From assembly GCF_007858275.1 (NCBI RefSeq), contig NZ_VFEV01000013.1:62001-126000 (forward strand): a stretch of 64,000 nt of DNA, written 5' to 3'. Below the pieces are notes generated by a model that ran no database searches, was not told the origin of the DNA, and was given only the letters and a program-made list of their open reading frames with translations. A program made the translations under genes and the position numbers. The DNA comes from Pseudomonas proteolytica (GTDB taxonomy: Bacteria > Pseudomonadota > Gammaproteobacteria > Pseudomonadales > Pseudomonadaceae). Positions 43,441 through 52,892 of the stretch are shown here, piece after piece (position 1 is the first letter of the stretch; each line of letters starts with the position of its first letter).

Positions 43441-44565
43441 TTATGCCTGCCGATACGGCAACGCCGACCGCGCCTCTTCGGCATACGCCAGAATCCCTAC
43501 CCGCTCGCGCTCCAGGAAGTCTGCCACGGCGGTTTTCAGGCCCGGATGGCGCAAGTAATGCCAGGAGCGGGTAATCACCGGCTCAAACCCCCGGATCAAC
43601 TTGTGCTCGCCCTGGGCACCGGCATCGAAACGTTGCAGTCCATTGGCGATCGCGTAATCCATGCCTTGATAGAAACAGGTTTCGAAATGTAGCCGGTCGA
43701 ACTCACCCAGGCAGCCCCAATAGCGACCGTACAGGCTATCGCCACCCACCAGGCTGAACGCCATGGCCACCGGCCGCGCCCCTTGCTTGGCCAGCACCAC
43801 CCGGATGGCCTGCGGCATGCGCTCGGCCAACAGGCTGAAAAACGCCCGCGTCAGGTACGGCGACTGGCGGCGCACGGCATAGGTGTTGGCGTAACAGGCG
43901 TAGACAAAATCCCACTGGGCCTCGCTCAACTCATGGCCTTGCAACCATTGGAACTCAATCCCCTGCCCCGCCACTTGCTCGCGCTCCTTGCGCATCTGCT
44001 TGCGCTTGCGCGAACTCAGGGCGTCGAGGAAGTCCTGGAAATCGCGATAACCACGGTTCTGCCAGTGGAACTGGCAACCCAGACGCGCAAGCCAACCGGG
44101 TTGCTGGCCCAGTGCCGCATCGGCCATGGCATCGGTGAAGTTGATATGGGCGCTGGAAAGCCCTTCGATCTCCAGGTAGCCAGGCAAGCTCTGCAGCAGC
44201 TCCGGGCCATCCGCACCATTGGCCGCCAGCAGGCGCGGCCCGCTGACCGGGCTGAAGGGCACGGCTGTCAGCAACTTGGGGTAGTAATCGATGCCGGCGC
44301 GCGCGCAGGCGTCCGCCCAACCATGGTCAAACACGTATTCGCCATAGGAGTGCCATTTGCGGTAGCTGGGCAGCGCCGCGACCAGCCGCTCACCCTCGTA
44401 GTGCAGCAAGTGCTCGGGCTGCCAGCCAGAATGCCGACCAAGGCTGGCACTGTCCTCCAGCGCACTGAGGAACGCATGGCGCAGAAACGGCTGATCCTCG
44501 GGGACCAACACGTTCCACTCATCAGGCGATATTTCGGACAGGCTATTCAAACGTTTCAACGGCAT
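43441..44565 (-). CDS. GNAT/FemAB-like acyltransferase (PF04339-type)
   Basis: A 374-residue protein with the DUF482/PF04339 layout, a fold related to GNAT and FemX peptidyl transferases. Typical blocks are QPFLRHAFLSALEDSASLG, HWQNRGYRDFQDFLDALSSR followed by KRKQMRKERE, and YGRYWGCLGEFDRLHFETCF. The C-terminal FDAGAQGEHKLIRGFEP is the most conserved part of the family. Substrate unknown. ATG 44563-44565 follows GGGGAATGGC; the frame is open to 44658, where a GTG at 44595 is an alternative start. Confidence 0.8.
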   Translation of the reverse strand: MPLKRLNSLSEISPDEWNVLVPEDQPFLRHAFLSALEDSASLGRHSGWQPEHLLHYEGERLVAALPSYRKWHSYGEYVFDHGWADACARAGIDYYPKLLTAVPFSPVSGPRLLAANGADGPELLQSLPGYLEIEGLSSAHINFTDAMADAALGQQPGWLARLGCQFHWQNRGYRDFQDFLDALSSRKRKQMRKEREQVAGQGIEFQWLQGHELSEAQWDFVYACYANTYAVRRQSPYLTRAFFSLLAERMPQAIRVVLAKQGARPVAMAFSLVGGDSLYGRYWGCLGEFDRLHFETCFYQGMDYAIANGLQRFDAGAQGEHKLIRGFEPVITRSWHYLRHPGLKTAVADFLERERVGILAYAEEARSALPYRQA

Positions 44566-44639
44566 GCCATTCCCCGACGGTAAACGCTCACTCACGATAT
44601 TCAGGCCATTCTGACAGAACCCACTGCCTGCGCGGGCAG

Positions 44640-44667
44640 CAAAAAAAAACCCCGCCAAATGGCGGGG
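44640..44667 (-). terminator. Rho-independent terminator of the porin gene
   Basis: Minus strand: CCCCGCC-N4-GGCGGGG followed by a run of at least eight Ts. It lies 64 bp downstream of the porin stop. Confidence 0.88.
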
Positions 44668-44730
44668 TGAAAAAGAGGATCGCGCTTTAACGGATGAAGA
44701 AAGAGCGCGTTGGAGCGGTATTACAGTTGC

Positions 44731-46065
44731 TTAGAACACGTACTGCACACGACCGACGATGGAATCACCGCTGTCATCGCCATTGGCGTTGGTGATCTTG
44801 TCGGTGCTGACCTTGCTGTAGTTCAGCGACAGCTTGACCGCTTCGTTGGCGTACCAGTTCACACCCAGGGTGTTCACGTTGGCCTTGGCGTCGCCGGTTT
44901 CGCGGGTAGCGCTGCTGACGACGATGTTCTTGTCGTCAACCTTGATGCTGTCGTAGCGGTAGAACACTTCCCAGGCGCCGAATTGCTTGTTCTCGGGCTT
45001 GATCGCGTCGAACTTGCCGCCGTCGAGCTTGTAGGCACGGGACTCGCCGGTCAGGGTGTAGGCCAGTTGGCCGTAGAAACCGCTGGTTTTCACGTCCTGG
45101 TAGGCATTGCTGTCAGCTTTCATCTTGCGGCTCAGGGCTTCAGCCTGCACCGAGAATGGGCCGGTTGCGAAGGCAAACTCACCACCGAACACGGTGTCGG
45201 TGTCATAGGCGCCCACTGCGGTCAGGTTGCTGGCGTTCAGGCCCAGACCACCGCCGAAAGTAGCGCGGTTGCCGTTGGAGCCGGCATCGTTGCCACCGGT
45301 GGTCGCTACGCCACGAGCGCCGAGACGAGGACGAATCCGCGAGTCGAAGGCTGCATCGTTCAGATCACGTGCCGCCACGTTCAAGCCGAAGTGCAGGACG
45401 TCGCCGCCTTTGTTCATCGGTGCCAACACGATACGGCCGTTGAATTGCTTCACGCCCTTGCCGTCTTCGTCGTTGATGTCCTTGGAGGCCAGGCTGGCGG
45501 AGCCGTAGAACATGTCCGCCGCAGTGCCGCTGACCTGGATGCCCATGCCGTTTTCGTGGGTGTTGACCCAGTCCGCAACCTCGTAGGCGGAGTTACGCTC
45601 CATGGCGGTGATCCACTTGGAGCTGGTGGCTTTTTCCAGGCCGAAATCCGGGTCAAAACGACCGACGCGGATGGTTACTGGCTTGAAGCCCACATAGGAC
45701 ATGGACGCTTCGTCGAAGTAGCCGTCGTCGGAGTTACCCGAGTTGTGGGAGAAGTCGTAGTTGAGCTAGTATTTGAAATCCTTGTAGACGGTGCCACCCA
45801 GCTCCAGGAAGGCGCGACGGAAGTAAGCGGCGTCGCCCGAGTCACCGTTCTTGGTGTAGAAGCCGTCAAATGAGCCGTAATCGGCTTGCAGGCGACCACC
45901 CAGCTTGAAGCTGAAGTTCTGGTCGGTAGTAGCAACCTCAAGGCCGCCCTTGGTTTTGACAACGATATCGGCGCCGTCAGTAGTGACAGTACCAGCGAAA
46001 GCCTGGGCGGTAACGGCCAGGGCCAGGGCGCTGGCCGCGAAACCGGCGAAGTGCTTACGGATCAT
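44731..46065 (-). pseudogene. Phosphate-selective porin (OprP/OprO family) with one internal amber codon
   Basis: The frame runs 445 codons from ATG 46063-46065, which is the usual OprP/OprO length, with signal peptide [20 protein letters not shown]. It is broken once, by TAG at 45766-45768 (codon 100), in KDFKY-stop-LNYDF. The family normally has a Gln or Glu here, so CAG to TAG is likely. After the stop the same frame continues intact to the C-terminal barrel strand ending VQYVF. Apart from this the gene looks functional: AGGGG ribosome binding site and terminator both present. Readthrough, suppression or a sequencing error are alternatives. A Met start at 45702 could make a headless fragment, which would not be exported. 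Confidence 0.85.
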
Positions 46066-46345
46066 CGAAGAATTCCCCTAATCGGTGGTCTTTTGCGTTG
46101 GAAAACACACGGGTTCTGCCCCGCTGGTGTTGGGAGGGGATCTTGGCGAGGGGATATTTCAGGCAAGTTGCTGCAAGATAAATATTTTATTACAGGGGAA
46201 CTTTCTTACAACCACTGGGAATAAGCGCAAAGCTAGAGCCGGCGCGGGCTTGAGCAAAAAAAGTACGAGAAATGCCAGGTGAAAAAAAGGTGAAAAAAAC
46301 TTACGAACCTGCAATGTTTTTCAGCGCAGGGCTTTTCGCCGACAC
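46066..46345. other. Intergenic region upstream of the porin gene
   Basis: A+T-rich leader with no supported gene. The segment 46176-46196 (ATAAATATTTTATTACAGGGG) is the best place for the porin promoter on the minus strand. I looked for a Pho box (CTGTCAT repeated at 11 bp) and do not see one. Confidence 0.35.
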
Positions 46346-46375
46346 AAAAAAGCCCGCGATGGCGACGTCGCGGGC
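46346..46375 (-). terminator. Rho-independent terminator of the sigma/anti-sigma operon
   Basis: Minus strand: GCCCGCGA-N8-TCGCGGGC followed by TTTTTT. It lies 22 bp downstream of the anti-sigma stop. Confidence 0.85.
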
Positions 46376-46396
46376 GTTGGGTCCAGCGGAAGGCGG

Positions 46397-46630
46397 TCAG
46401 GAGTTGCGCTTGAGCTCCGAGGCCAGGCGTTCGGCCAACCCTTGTGCATCCGGCACCTCGGGTTCGGGCAGGATGCGCAAGGTGGCTTGCATCAGCCGCA
46501 TCTGGCGAATGAAGCGCCGGCAGTTGGCACAGAACATCAGGTGATGGCGCATCAGCAGGCGCTCGCGAAAGGTCAGTTGCCCATCGAGATAATCACTGGA
46601 GCGTGCCACTTGTTCTTTGCAGGTCAACAT
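46397..46630 (-). CDS. Small zinc-finger anti-sigma factor
   Basis: A 77-residue zf-HC2 protein without a membrane segment, so a cytoplasmic anti-sigma factor. H30-x3-C34-x2-C37 (HLMFCANC) forms the zinc site typical of ZAS-domain proteins, with a Cys at residue 4. Its start overlaps the sigma factor stop by 7 bp. Absence of a transmembrane helix suggests that it senses something inside the cell, perhaps redox state. Confidence 0.8.
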   Translation of the reverse strand: MLTCKEQVARSSDYLDGQLTFRERLLMRHHLMFCANCRRFIRQMRLMQATLRILPEPEVPDAQGLAERLASELKRNS

Positions 46631-47238
46631 TCGCCGGTTTCCTCGAAATGCTCCACCGTGGCGAAGACTTTAAGCCGCGCCCGATGCAGCAGTACACGCA
46701 CATTGGAGAGCGAGATTTCCAGAAGATTACAAATTTCTTCCAACTCCAGGCCCTGGCGTTCGCGCAGCAGCAGCACGCTGCTTTGCAGCTCGGACAGACT
46801 GAGCAGCGTGTGCTCCAGGCATTCACGCAGCTCGTTTTCGGTGAGCAGCGCCTCGGGGGTGTCCTGATGCCAGGCAAAGGGCGCGATCAGCCAATGCTCG
46901 TCGCCGGCGGCAAAGCGCTCATCACCAATGGTCCCGTGGGGCGACGGCAAGTCGTCGAGCAACACTTCCCGGCGGTTCTGTTTGTAACGCCCCTTGGCCG
47001 AGTTGGCGGTGATGGTCAGCAGCCAGGTCTTGAGGCTGGAGCGCCCTTCGAACTTGGCGAGGCTGCGTACCACCGAAAGCCAGGCGTCCTGGACCACTTC
47101 GTCAGCGTGGCGCTGGCCAACGATGGCGTAGGCCACCGCACGCATGGCGCTCTGGTACTGGGTGACTAACTCCTTATAGGCCTGCTGCTCGCCCTTGAGC
47201 AGGCGCTCAAGCAAGTGCGCGTCGTCGGCTGCTGCCAT
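46624..47238 (-). CDS. ECF RNA polymerase sigma factor
   Basis: A 204-residue sigma-70 family ECF factor. Region 2 is AVAYAIVGQRHADEVVQDAW with the polymerase-binding helix, and region 4 ELQSSVLLLRERQGLELEEI with the helix-turn-helix at LLEISLSNVRVLLHRAR. It is coupled with the downstream anti-sigma gene. The neighbouring FabH-like gene and this sigma factor are also adjacent in P. aeruginosa (PA3285-PA3286, from memory). Target genes are unknown. A REP repeat separates it from the synthase gene. Confidence 0.87.
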   Translation of the reverse strand: MAAADDAHLLERLLKGEQQAYKELVTQYQSAMRAVAYAIVGQRHADEVVQDAWLSVVRSLAKFEGRSSLKTWLLTITANSAKGRYKQNRREVLLDDLPSPHGTIGDERFAAGDEHWLIAPFAWHQDTPEALLTENELRECLEHTLLSLSELQSSVLLLRERQGLELEEICNLLEISLSNVRVLLHRARLKVFATVEHFEETGEC

Positions 47239-47269
47239 TCAGAATCTCACTGTGTTGAGGGGAGCCGTT

Positions 47270-47401
47270 GTGGCGAGGGGGCTTGTCCCCCGCTGGGCTG
47301 CGCAGCAGCCCCCATAAAACCCACTGAGTAGTGTCAGGCAGACCGAGGGGGTGGTTTTGGGGCTGCTGCGCAGCCCAGCGGGGGACAAGCCCCCTCGCCA
47401 C
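47270..47401. repeat. REP/BIME-like inverted repeat, 'gtggcgag' class
   Basis: GTGGCGAGGGGGCTTGTCCC with inner GCTGGGCTGCGCAGCAGCCC, paired with GGGGCTGCTGCGCAGCCCAG ending CCCCCTCGCCAC. A full and highly symmetrical copy, lying between two genes on the minus strand. Confidence 0.88.
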
Positions 47402-47433
47402 AACAAGCCTCCACCGATAGGCCTCTTGGCCAC

Positions 47434-48555
47434 TCAGCGCTTGCGCAGGATCACGCTGCCAATCGAATACCCGGCGCCAAACGAGCTGAGTACCGCCAGC
47501 GCGCCCTTGGGCAGGTCGTCCTGGTAGGTGTGGAACGCAATCACCGAACCCGCCGAACTGGTGTTGGCGTAGGTATCGAGGATCACCGGTGCCTCTTCGA
47601 TCTCGGCTTCACGGCCCAGCAGTTTCTTGACGATCAGGTGGTTCATGCTCAGGTTGGCCTGGTGCAGCCAGAAGCGCTTCACGTCGGTCACGCTCAACTG
47701 GTTTTCAACCAGGTGCTGGCCGATCAACTCTGCAACCATCGGGCAGACATCACGGAAGACTTTGCGGCCTTCCTGTACGAAAAGTTTATCCGGTGCACCA
47801 ATGCCCTCTTCCGCAGCGCGGTTGAGAAAGCCGAAGTTGTTGCGGATGGTATTGGAGAACTTGGTCAGCAACTTGGTGCTGACAACGTCGAACTGGTGCT
47901 CGGAAGTGGCCAGGTCGGCACGCTCCAGAATCACCGCGGTGGCCGCATCGCCAAAGATGAAGTGGCTGTCGCGGTCACGGAAGTTCAGGTGGCCGGTGCA
48001 GATCTCCGGGTTGACCATCAGGATCGCCCGGGCCTGGCCCAGTTGGATGCTGTTGCAGGCGTTCTGGATGCCGAAGGTCGCCGAAGAACAGGCCACGTTC
48101 ATGTCAAAACCGAACCCCTGGATACCCAGGGCTTCCTGGACTTCGATGGCGATGGCCGGATAGGCGCGTTGCAGGTTGGAGCAGGCAACGATCACCCCGT
48201 CGATATCGGCCGCAGTCTTGCCGGCGCGCTGCAGGGCTTGCTCGGCGGCGCCCACGGCCATCTGGCAGAGGATCGACCACTCGTCGTTGGAGCGCTCGGG
48301 CAGGCGCGGGGTCATGCGCGTGGGGTCCAGAATGCCTTCCTTGTCCATGACAAACCGGCTCTTGATACCCGAAGCCTTTTCGATAAAGGCGGCGCTGGAT
48401 TCGGTCAACGCCTGAACGTCACCCTGCTCGATAGCCACGGCGTTGTCGGCATTGAACTGTTGAACGTAAGCATTGAAAGACTGCACCAGCTCTTCGTTGG
48501 AGATGCTGTTGGCCGGGGTGTACAGGCCTGTGCCGCTGATGACGACGTTATGCAC
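47434..48555 (-). CDS. 3-oxoacyl-ACP synthase III-like enzyme (PA3286 type)
   Basis: A 373-residue thiolase-fold condensing enzyme. The catalytic Cys sits in DMNVACSSATFGIQ; His (WLHQANLSM) and Asn (DTYANTSSAG) complete the FabH triad. In P. aeruginosa the homologous PA3286 joins C8-CoA from beta-oxidation to malonyl-ACP, so this may shunt degraded fatty acids into new ones. The start is GTG 48553-48555 with AGAGGAACGACC upstream. At 373 residues it is longer than FabH (about 320), as in this subfamily. Confidence 0.85.
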   Translation of the reverse strand: MHNVVISGTGLYTPANSISNEELVQSFNAYVQQFNADNAVAIEQGDVQALTESSAAFIEKASGIKSRFVMDKEGILDPTRMTPRLPERSNDEWSILCQMAVGAAEQALQRAGKTAADIDGVIVACSNLQRAYPAIAIEVQEALGIQGFGFDMNVACSSATFGIQNACNSIQLGQARAILMVNPEICTGHLNFRDRDSHFIFGDAATAVILERADLATSEHQFDVVSTKLLTKFSNTIRNNFGFLNRAAEEGIGAPDKLFVQEGRKVFRDVCPMVAELIGQHLVENQLSVTDVKRFWLHQANLSMNHLIVKKLLGREAEIEEAPVILDTYANTSSAGSVIAFHTYQDDLPKGALAVLSSFGAGYSIGSVILRKR

Positions 48556-48781
48556 GGTCGTTCCTCTAAATCTGTTCAGGCAGAAGGGATTGGTACCTTC
48601 GTACCAAACCGTAAGTCGCTCTAGTCCGCCGCGCGGACATCAAACGGGGAAACGCTTTGTCCCGGCGCGTCGAGGCTGATACAGCCAATCTAGACGATCC
48701 TGGCATTTATAACGGCGAAGTTTGCCATAAACCGGGGGGTTTGGCGCCTGTCACACGCGCACCTGCCCCCGGGATTGCAGG

Positions 48782-51700
48782 TCAAGGCTCGACCTGGCTC
48801 CACTGTTTGCTCAAACGCTTGTCGGAAATCGGTACCTTGGTGCCCAACTGCTGGGCAAACAGCGACACCCGGTATTCCTCCAGCCACCAGCGGTAAAGCT
48901 CCAACTGCGGATCGCGCTTGCCTTCCTGAGTGTGCTTGTTCAGCCGCGTCTGGTACTGGCTCCACAGGCCGCTCAACTCGCCGCTCCAGACCCGATCCTT
49001 CTGCACCTGGCTGGGCAGTTTTTCCAGGCGCAGTTCGATGGCCTTGAGATAACGCGGCAGTTCCTTGAACCACTGCGCCGGGGTTTCGCGCACAAAGCCT
49101 GGGTACACCAAGTTGCTCAGTTGTTGCTTGATATCGTTGAGTGCCACGGCCTGGGCCAGGTCGATCTTGCCCTTGAAGCGCTTTTGCAGGCCGTGCCACA
49201 GCTTCAATACTTCCAGGGTCAGGCGCGCCAGGCGTTCGGCATGTTCGGTCCAACTGCCGCGTTTGCGCTCGGCCAGGGCCGCCAAACCAGCGCCATCCCT
49301 CGGCAGGCTGGCCTCGCCTTCCAGTACGCAACTGTCGAGGCTGGCCAGCAGAATGTCTTCCACCAGGGCGTCGATACGTCCCAGCTCGCGGTACATCAGC
49401 CCCAGCTCGGTAAGACCGGGCAACTTGCCGCGCAGGAATTTTGCCGGCTCGGCCAGTTGCTGCATCAACAGACGCTGCAAGGCACGGCGATGCTGGAACT
49501 CGGCTTCGGCAGCGGTGGAGAAGCGCCCTTCCTTGACCGTCCCGTTTTCCTCCACCAACGCCGGATACACCGTCATCGACAGCCCGGCGATCTTTTGCTG
49601 GGTGGTCTCGGCCACGGCGGCAAAGACCTTGGCCTCCACCGGCAACTGGCTTTTGGCAGTCTGCGGCACCGCCAGGGCGGCCTGGCTGGCTTCGACAAAA
49701 CGTGCTGTCAGCGCGGCCAGGTCGCGGCCCTCGCCGAGGAACTTGCCCTGGGCGTCCACCACTTCCAGGTTCATTTTCAGATGGTTTTCCACCTGCTGCG
49801 CGGCTTCGCTCCAGGCTTCATCGCTGACCCGCGCACCGGTCATGCGCAGCAGCTCGCGCCCCAGCGCCTGGGGCAGCGAGCCCTGGGCAAATTCGATACG
49901 TTGCAGCGCAGCCTTGACGAAATCCGGCACCGGCACGAAGTTCTTGCGCAGGGCCTTGGGCAGGTTGCGCACCAGGGCAATGCACTTGGCCTCGATCAGC
50001 CCGGGCACCAGCCACTCCAGGCGCTCGGCAGGCAAGGCCGGCAACAATGGCGCGGGCACCCGCACGGTCACGCCGTCGCGCGGGTGATTGGGTTCAAAGT
50101 GATAACTCAAGGCCAGGGCCAGGTCACCCAAGTGCAGCGTGTCCGGATAATGGGCAGCGGTGACTTCACTGGCCTCGCGCGCCAGCACGTCTTCTTCGCG
50201 CATGATCAGCAGTTGCGGGTCTTTCTGGCTGGTGATCTTGTACCAACTGTCGAAGGTCGCCGTCTGGTGGATCTCCGCCGGCAGGCGCGCATCGTAGAAG
50301 GCGTACAGGGTTTCTTCGTCGGCCAGGATATCGCGGCGCCGGGCCTTGGCTTCCAGTTCGTCCAATTGCTCCAGCAACTGCTGGTTGGCGGCCAGGCACT
50401 TGGCCCGGGACTGGATCTCGCCACGTACCAGGCCTTCACGGATAAACAGCTCGCGCGACACCACCGGGTCCACAGGCCCGTAATGCACCGGCCGGCGCCC
50501 CACCACAATCAGGCCGAACAGGGTGATCTGCTCGAAGGCCACGACCTGGCCGCGCTTCTTCTCCCAATGGGGCTCGAAGTGGTTTTTCTTGATCAAGTGC
50601 CCGGCCAGGGGCTCGATCCAATCGGCATCGATCTTGGCCACCATGCGCGCATACAGCTTGGTGGTTTCCACCAGCTCGGCGGTCATCAACCATTGCGGGC
50701 GCTTCTTGCCGATCCCCGACGACGGGTGAATCCAGAAGCGCCGCTGACGGGCACCCAGATAGTCGCCCTCTTCGGTCTTCTGGCCGATCTGGCTCAGCAG
50801 GCCGGACAACACCGCCTTGTGCAGTTTCGGGAAATCCGCCGGCTCCTTGTTGACCGTCAACTGCATGTCACGGCAGATCAGGCTCAACTGGCGGTGGGAA
50901 TCACGCCACTCGCGCAGGCGCAGGTAGTTGAGGAAATTCTTGCGACACCAGTTGCGCAACGGGCTGGCGGTCAATTCCTGGCGCTGCTCTTCAAAGCCGC
51001 GCCACAGGTTGACCAGACCGGCGAAGTCCGAATCGGGATCCTTCCATTGCGCGTGGGCCTGGTCGGCCGCTTGCTGGCGCTCCGGCGGGCGCTCGCGCGG
51101 GTCCTGGATCGACATGGCACTGGCGACGATCAGCACTTCCTGCAAACTGCCGAGCTTGGCCGCTTCCAGCAACATGCGGCCCATGCGCGGGTCCACCGGC
51201 AGGCGCGCCAGTTGCCGGCCCAGAGGCGTCAGTTGGCTGTTGCGGTCCACCGCCGAGAGTTCCTGCAGCAGGTTGAAGCCATCGCTGATGGCCTTGCCAT
51301 CCGGTGGTTCGATAAACGGGAAGTCGGTGATTTCGCCCAGGCGCAGGTGCAGCATCTGCAGGATCACTGCCGCCAGGTTGGTGCGCAGGATTTCCGGATC
51401 GGTAAATTCCGGGCGCCCGATAAAATCTTCTTCGCTGTACAGGCGCACGCAAATGCCCGGTTCAACCCGGCCGCAACGCCCCTTACGCTGGTTGGCGCTG
51501 GCCTGGGAAACCGCCTCGATTGGCAGGCGCTGGACCTTGGCGCGGTAGCTGTAGCGGCTGATGCGGGCGGTACCGCTGTCGATCACGTAGCGGATGCCCG
51601 GCACGGTCAGCGAGGTTTCCGCGACGTTGGTCGCCAGCACCACGCGCCGCCCCGGATGGGACTGGAAAATGCGCTGCTGTTCGGCCGGCGACAGGCGCGC

Positions 51701-52693
51701 GTACAACGGCAGGATTTCCGTGTGCTTGAGCTGGGCCTTGCGCAGCATGTCGGCGGCATCGCGGATCTCGCGCTCACCGGGCAGGAACACCAGCACATCG
51801 CCCGGGCTCTTGCGCTCGCTGCGTTCAAAGGCGGCAATTTCATCGAGGGTGGCGAGGATCGCCTGGTCCACGGTCAAGTCGTCTTCGACGCGGTTGCCCT
51901 CTTCGTCCTGTTCCAGGGTCAGCGGGCGGTACCAGGTTTCCACCGGGAACGTACGCCCCGAGACCTCGACAATCGGCGCATCGTCGAAGTGCTTGGAGAA
52001 GCGCTCCAGGTCGATGGTGGCCGACGTGATGATGACTTTGAGGTCCGGGCGACGTGGCAGCAGGGTCTTCAGATAGCCGAGCAGGAAGTCGATGTTCAGG
52101 CTGCGCTCGTGGGCTTCGTCGACGATGATCGTGTCGTAGCGCTCGAGGTAGCGGTCGTTCTGGGTCTCGGCCAGCAGGATGCCGTCGGTCATCAGCTTGA
52201 TCAGGGTGTTGGAGTCGCTCTGGTCCTCGAACCGCACCTGATAGCCGACCAGCGCGCCCAAAGGCGTCGCCAGTTCTTCGGCAACCCGACTCGCCACACT
52301 GCGCGCCGCAATACGCCGGGGTTGGGTATGGCCGATCAAGCCGTACTGGCCGCGACCGAGTTCCAGGCAGATTTTCGGCAACTGCGTGGTTTTACCCGAG
52401 CCGGTCTCGCCCGCGATGATCAACACCTGGTGCTTTTGCAGCGCCGCCTTGATTTCATCGCGCTTGGCGGCGATGGGCAGGCTGTCGTCGTAACGAACCT
52501 GCGGCACGCTGGCCGCGCGCGCCGTGACCTGGGCACAGGACGCCTGCATGCGCGCCACCCACTGCGCCAGCTTCTCCTCATCGGGCTTCTTGCGCAGCTC
52601 AAGCAACTGCCGGCGCAAGCGATGGCGGTCGGCGAGCATGGCGTGATCGAGGTTCTTCAGGAGTTGGTCGATAGCGGGCGCTTGATCAGTCAT
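48782..52693 (-). CDS. hrpA: ATP-dependent RNA helicase HrpA (DEAH box)
   Basis: A 1303-residue DEAH-box helicase, the usual HrpA size. Motif I is GETGSGKTTQLPK, motif II DEAH (IIVDEAHERSLN), motif III SATID, motif VI QRKGRCGR. HA2 and OB-fold regions follow, and the long HrpA-specific C-terminal domain (DUF3418) occupies the last 600 residues. Start ATG 52691-52693 (MTDQAPAIDQ); the longer frame to 52756 has no sign of coding. HrpA resolves mRNA and stalled ribosome structures. The ribosome binding site is weak. Confidence 0.92.
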   Translation of the reverse strand: MTDQAPAIDQLLKNLDHAMLADRHRLRRQLLELRKKPDEEKLAQWVARMQASCAQVTARAASVPQVRYDDSLPIAAKRDEIKAALQKHQVLIIAGETGSGKTTQLPKICLELGRGQYGLIGHTQPRRIAARSVASRVAEELATPLGALVGYQVRFEDQSDSNTLIKLMTDGILLAETQNDRYLERYDTIIVDEAHERSLNIDFLLGYLKTLLPRRPDLKVIITSATIDLERFSKHFDDAPIVEVSGRTFPVETWYRPLTLEQDEEGNRVEDDLTVDQAILATLDEIAAFERSERKSPGDVLVFLPGEREIRDAADMLRKAQLKHTEILPLYARLSPAEQQRIFQSHPGRRVVLATNVAETSLTVPGIRYVIDSGTARISRYSYRAKVQRLPIEAVSQASANQRKGRCGRVEPGICVRLYSEEDFIGRPEFTDPEILRTNLAAVILQMLHLRLGEITDFPFIEPPDGKAISDGFNLLQELSAVDRNSQLTPLGRQLARLPVDPRMGRMLLEAAKLGSLQEVLIVASAMSIQDPRERPPERQQAADQAHAQWKDPDSDFAGLVNLWRGFEEQRQELTASPLRNWCRKNFLNYLRLREWRDSHRQLSLICRDMQLTVNKEPADFPKLHKAVLSGLLSQIGQKTEEGDYLGARQRRFWIHPSSGIGKKRPQWLMTAELVETTKLYARMVAKIDADWIEPLAGHLIKKNHFEPHWEKKRGQVVAFEQITLFGLIVVGRRPVHYGPVDPVVSRELFIREGLVRGEIQSRAKCLAANQQLLEQLDELEAKARRRDILADEETLYAFYDARLPAEIHQTATFDSWYKITSQKDPQLLIMREEDVLAREASEVTAAHYPDTLHLGDLALALSYHFEPNHPRDGVTVRVPAPLLPALPAERLEWLVPGLIEAKCIALVRNLPKALRKNFVPVPDFVKAALQRIEFAQGSLPQALGRELLRMTGARVSDEAWSEAAQQVENHLKMNLEVVDAQGKFLGEGRDLAALTARFVEASQAALAVPQTAKSQLPVEAKVFAAVAETTQQKIAGLSMTVYPALVEENGTVKEGRFSTAAEAEFQHRRALQRLLMQQLAEPAKFLRGKLPGLTELGLMYRELGRIDALVEDILLASLDSCVLEGEASLPRDGAGLAALAERKRGSWTEHAERLARLTLEVLKLWHGLQKRFKGKIDLAQAVALNDIKQQLSNLVYPGFVRETPAQWFKELPRYLKAIELRLEKLPSQVQKDRVWSGELSGLWSQYQTRLNKHTQEGKRDPQLELYRWWLEEYRVSLFAQQLGTKVPISDKRLSKQWSQVEP

Positions 52694-52779
52694 CAGGTAC
52701 TTTGCAGGTCGTCTATTTATGCACGGCCGGCAATTGTGGCAGAAAAGCGCCCGCAACGTTAAAGGCCGCGTAAATCACG

Positions 52780-52879
52780 TGTGGGAGCTGTCGAGCCCCA
52801 GCGAGGCTGCGATGACGGCGGCACTGCCTGCATCAATGTTGCCTGCCCCACCGCTATCGCGGGCAAGCCCGCTCCTACA
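52780..52879. repeat. Diverged REP-like repeat
   Basis: TGTGGGAGCTGTCGAGCCCC at the left and GCGGGCAAGCCCGCTCCTAC at the right form imperfect arms, with CAGCGAGGCTGCGATG as in common Pseudomonas REP hairpins. It lies between aceK and hrpA. Confidence 0.6.
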
Positions 52880-52892
52880 GGGATTAGTGCCC

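Noticed and set aside
44731-45702. Internal ATG frame of the porin treated as a complete gene.
   Set aside because: It lacks a signal peptide and the first barrel strands, and continues in frame with the segment before the amber codon.
46100-46330. Pho box for the phosphate-selective porin.
   Set aside because: TGTAAG and TGTAAT occur but 16 bp apart, not as 11-bp direct repeats.
48932-52762. 1276-codon plus-strand frame opposite hrpA.
   Set aside because: Mirror frame of a high-GC gene, no recognisable domain; the hrpA frame has all helicase motifs.
1021-52879. REP-like hairpins considered as CRISPR or mobile element ends.
   Set aside because: They are single, dispersed inverted repeats without regular spacers, and no transposase or cas gene is present in the window.
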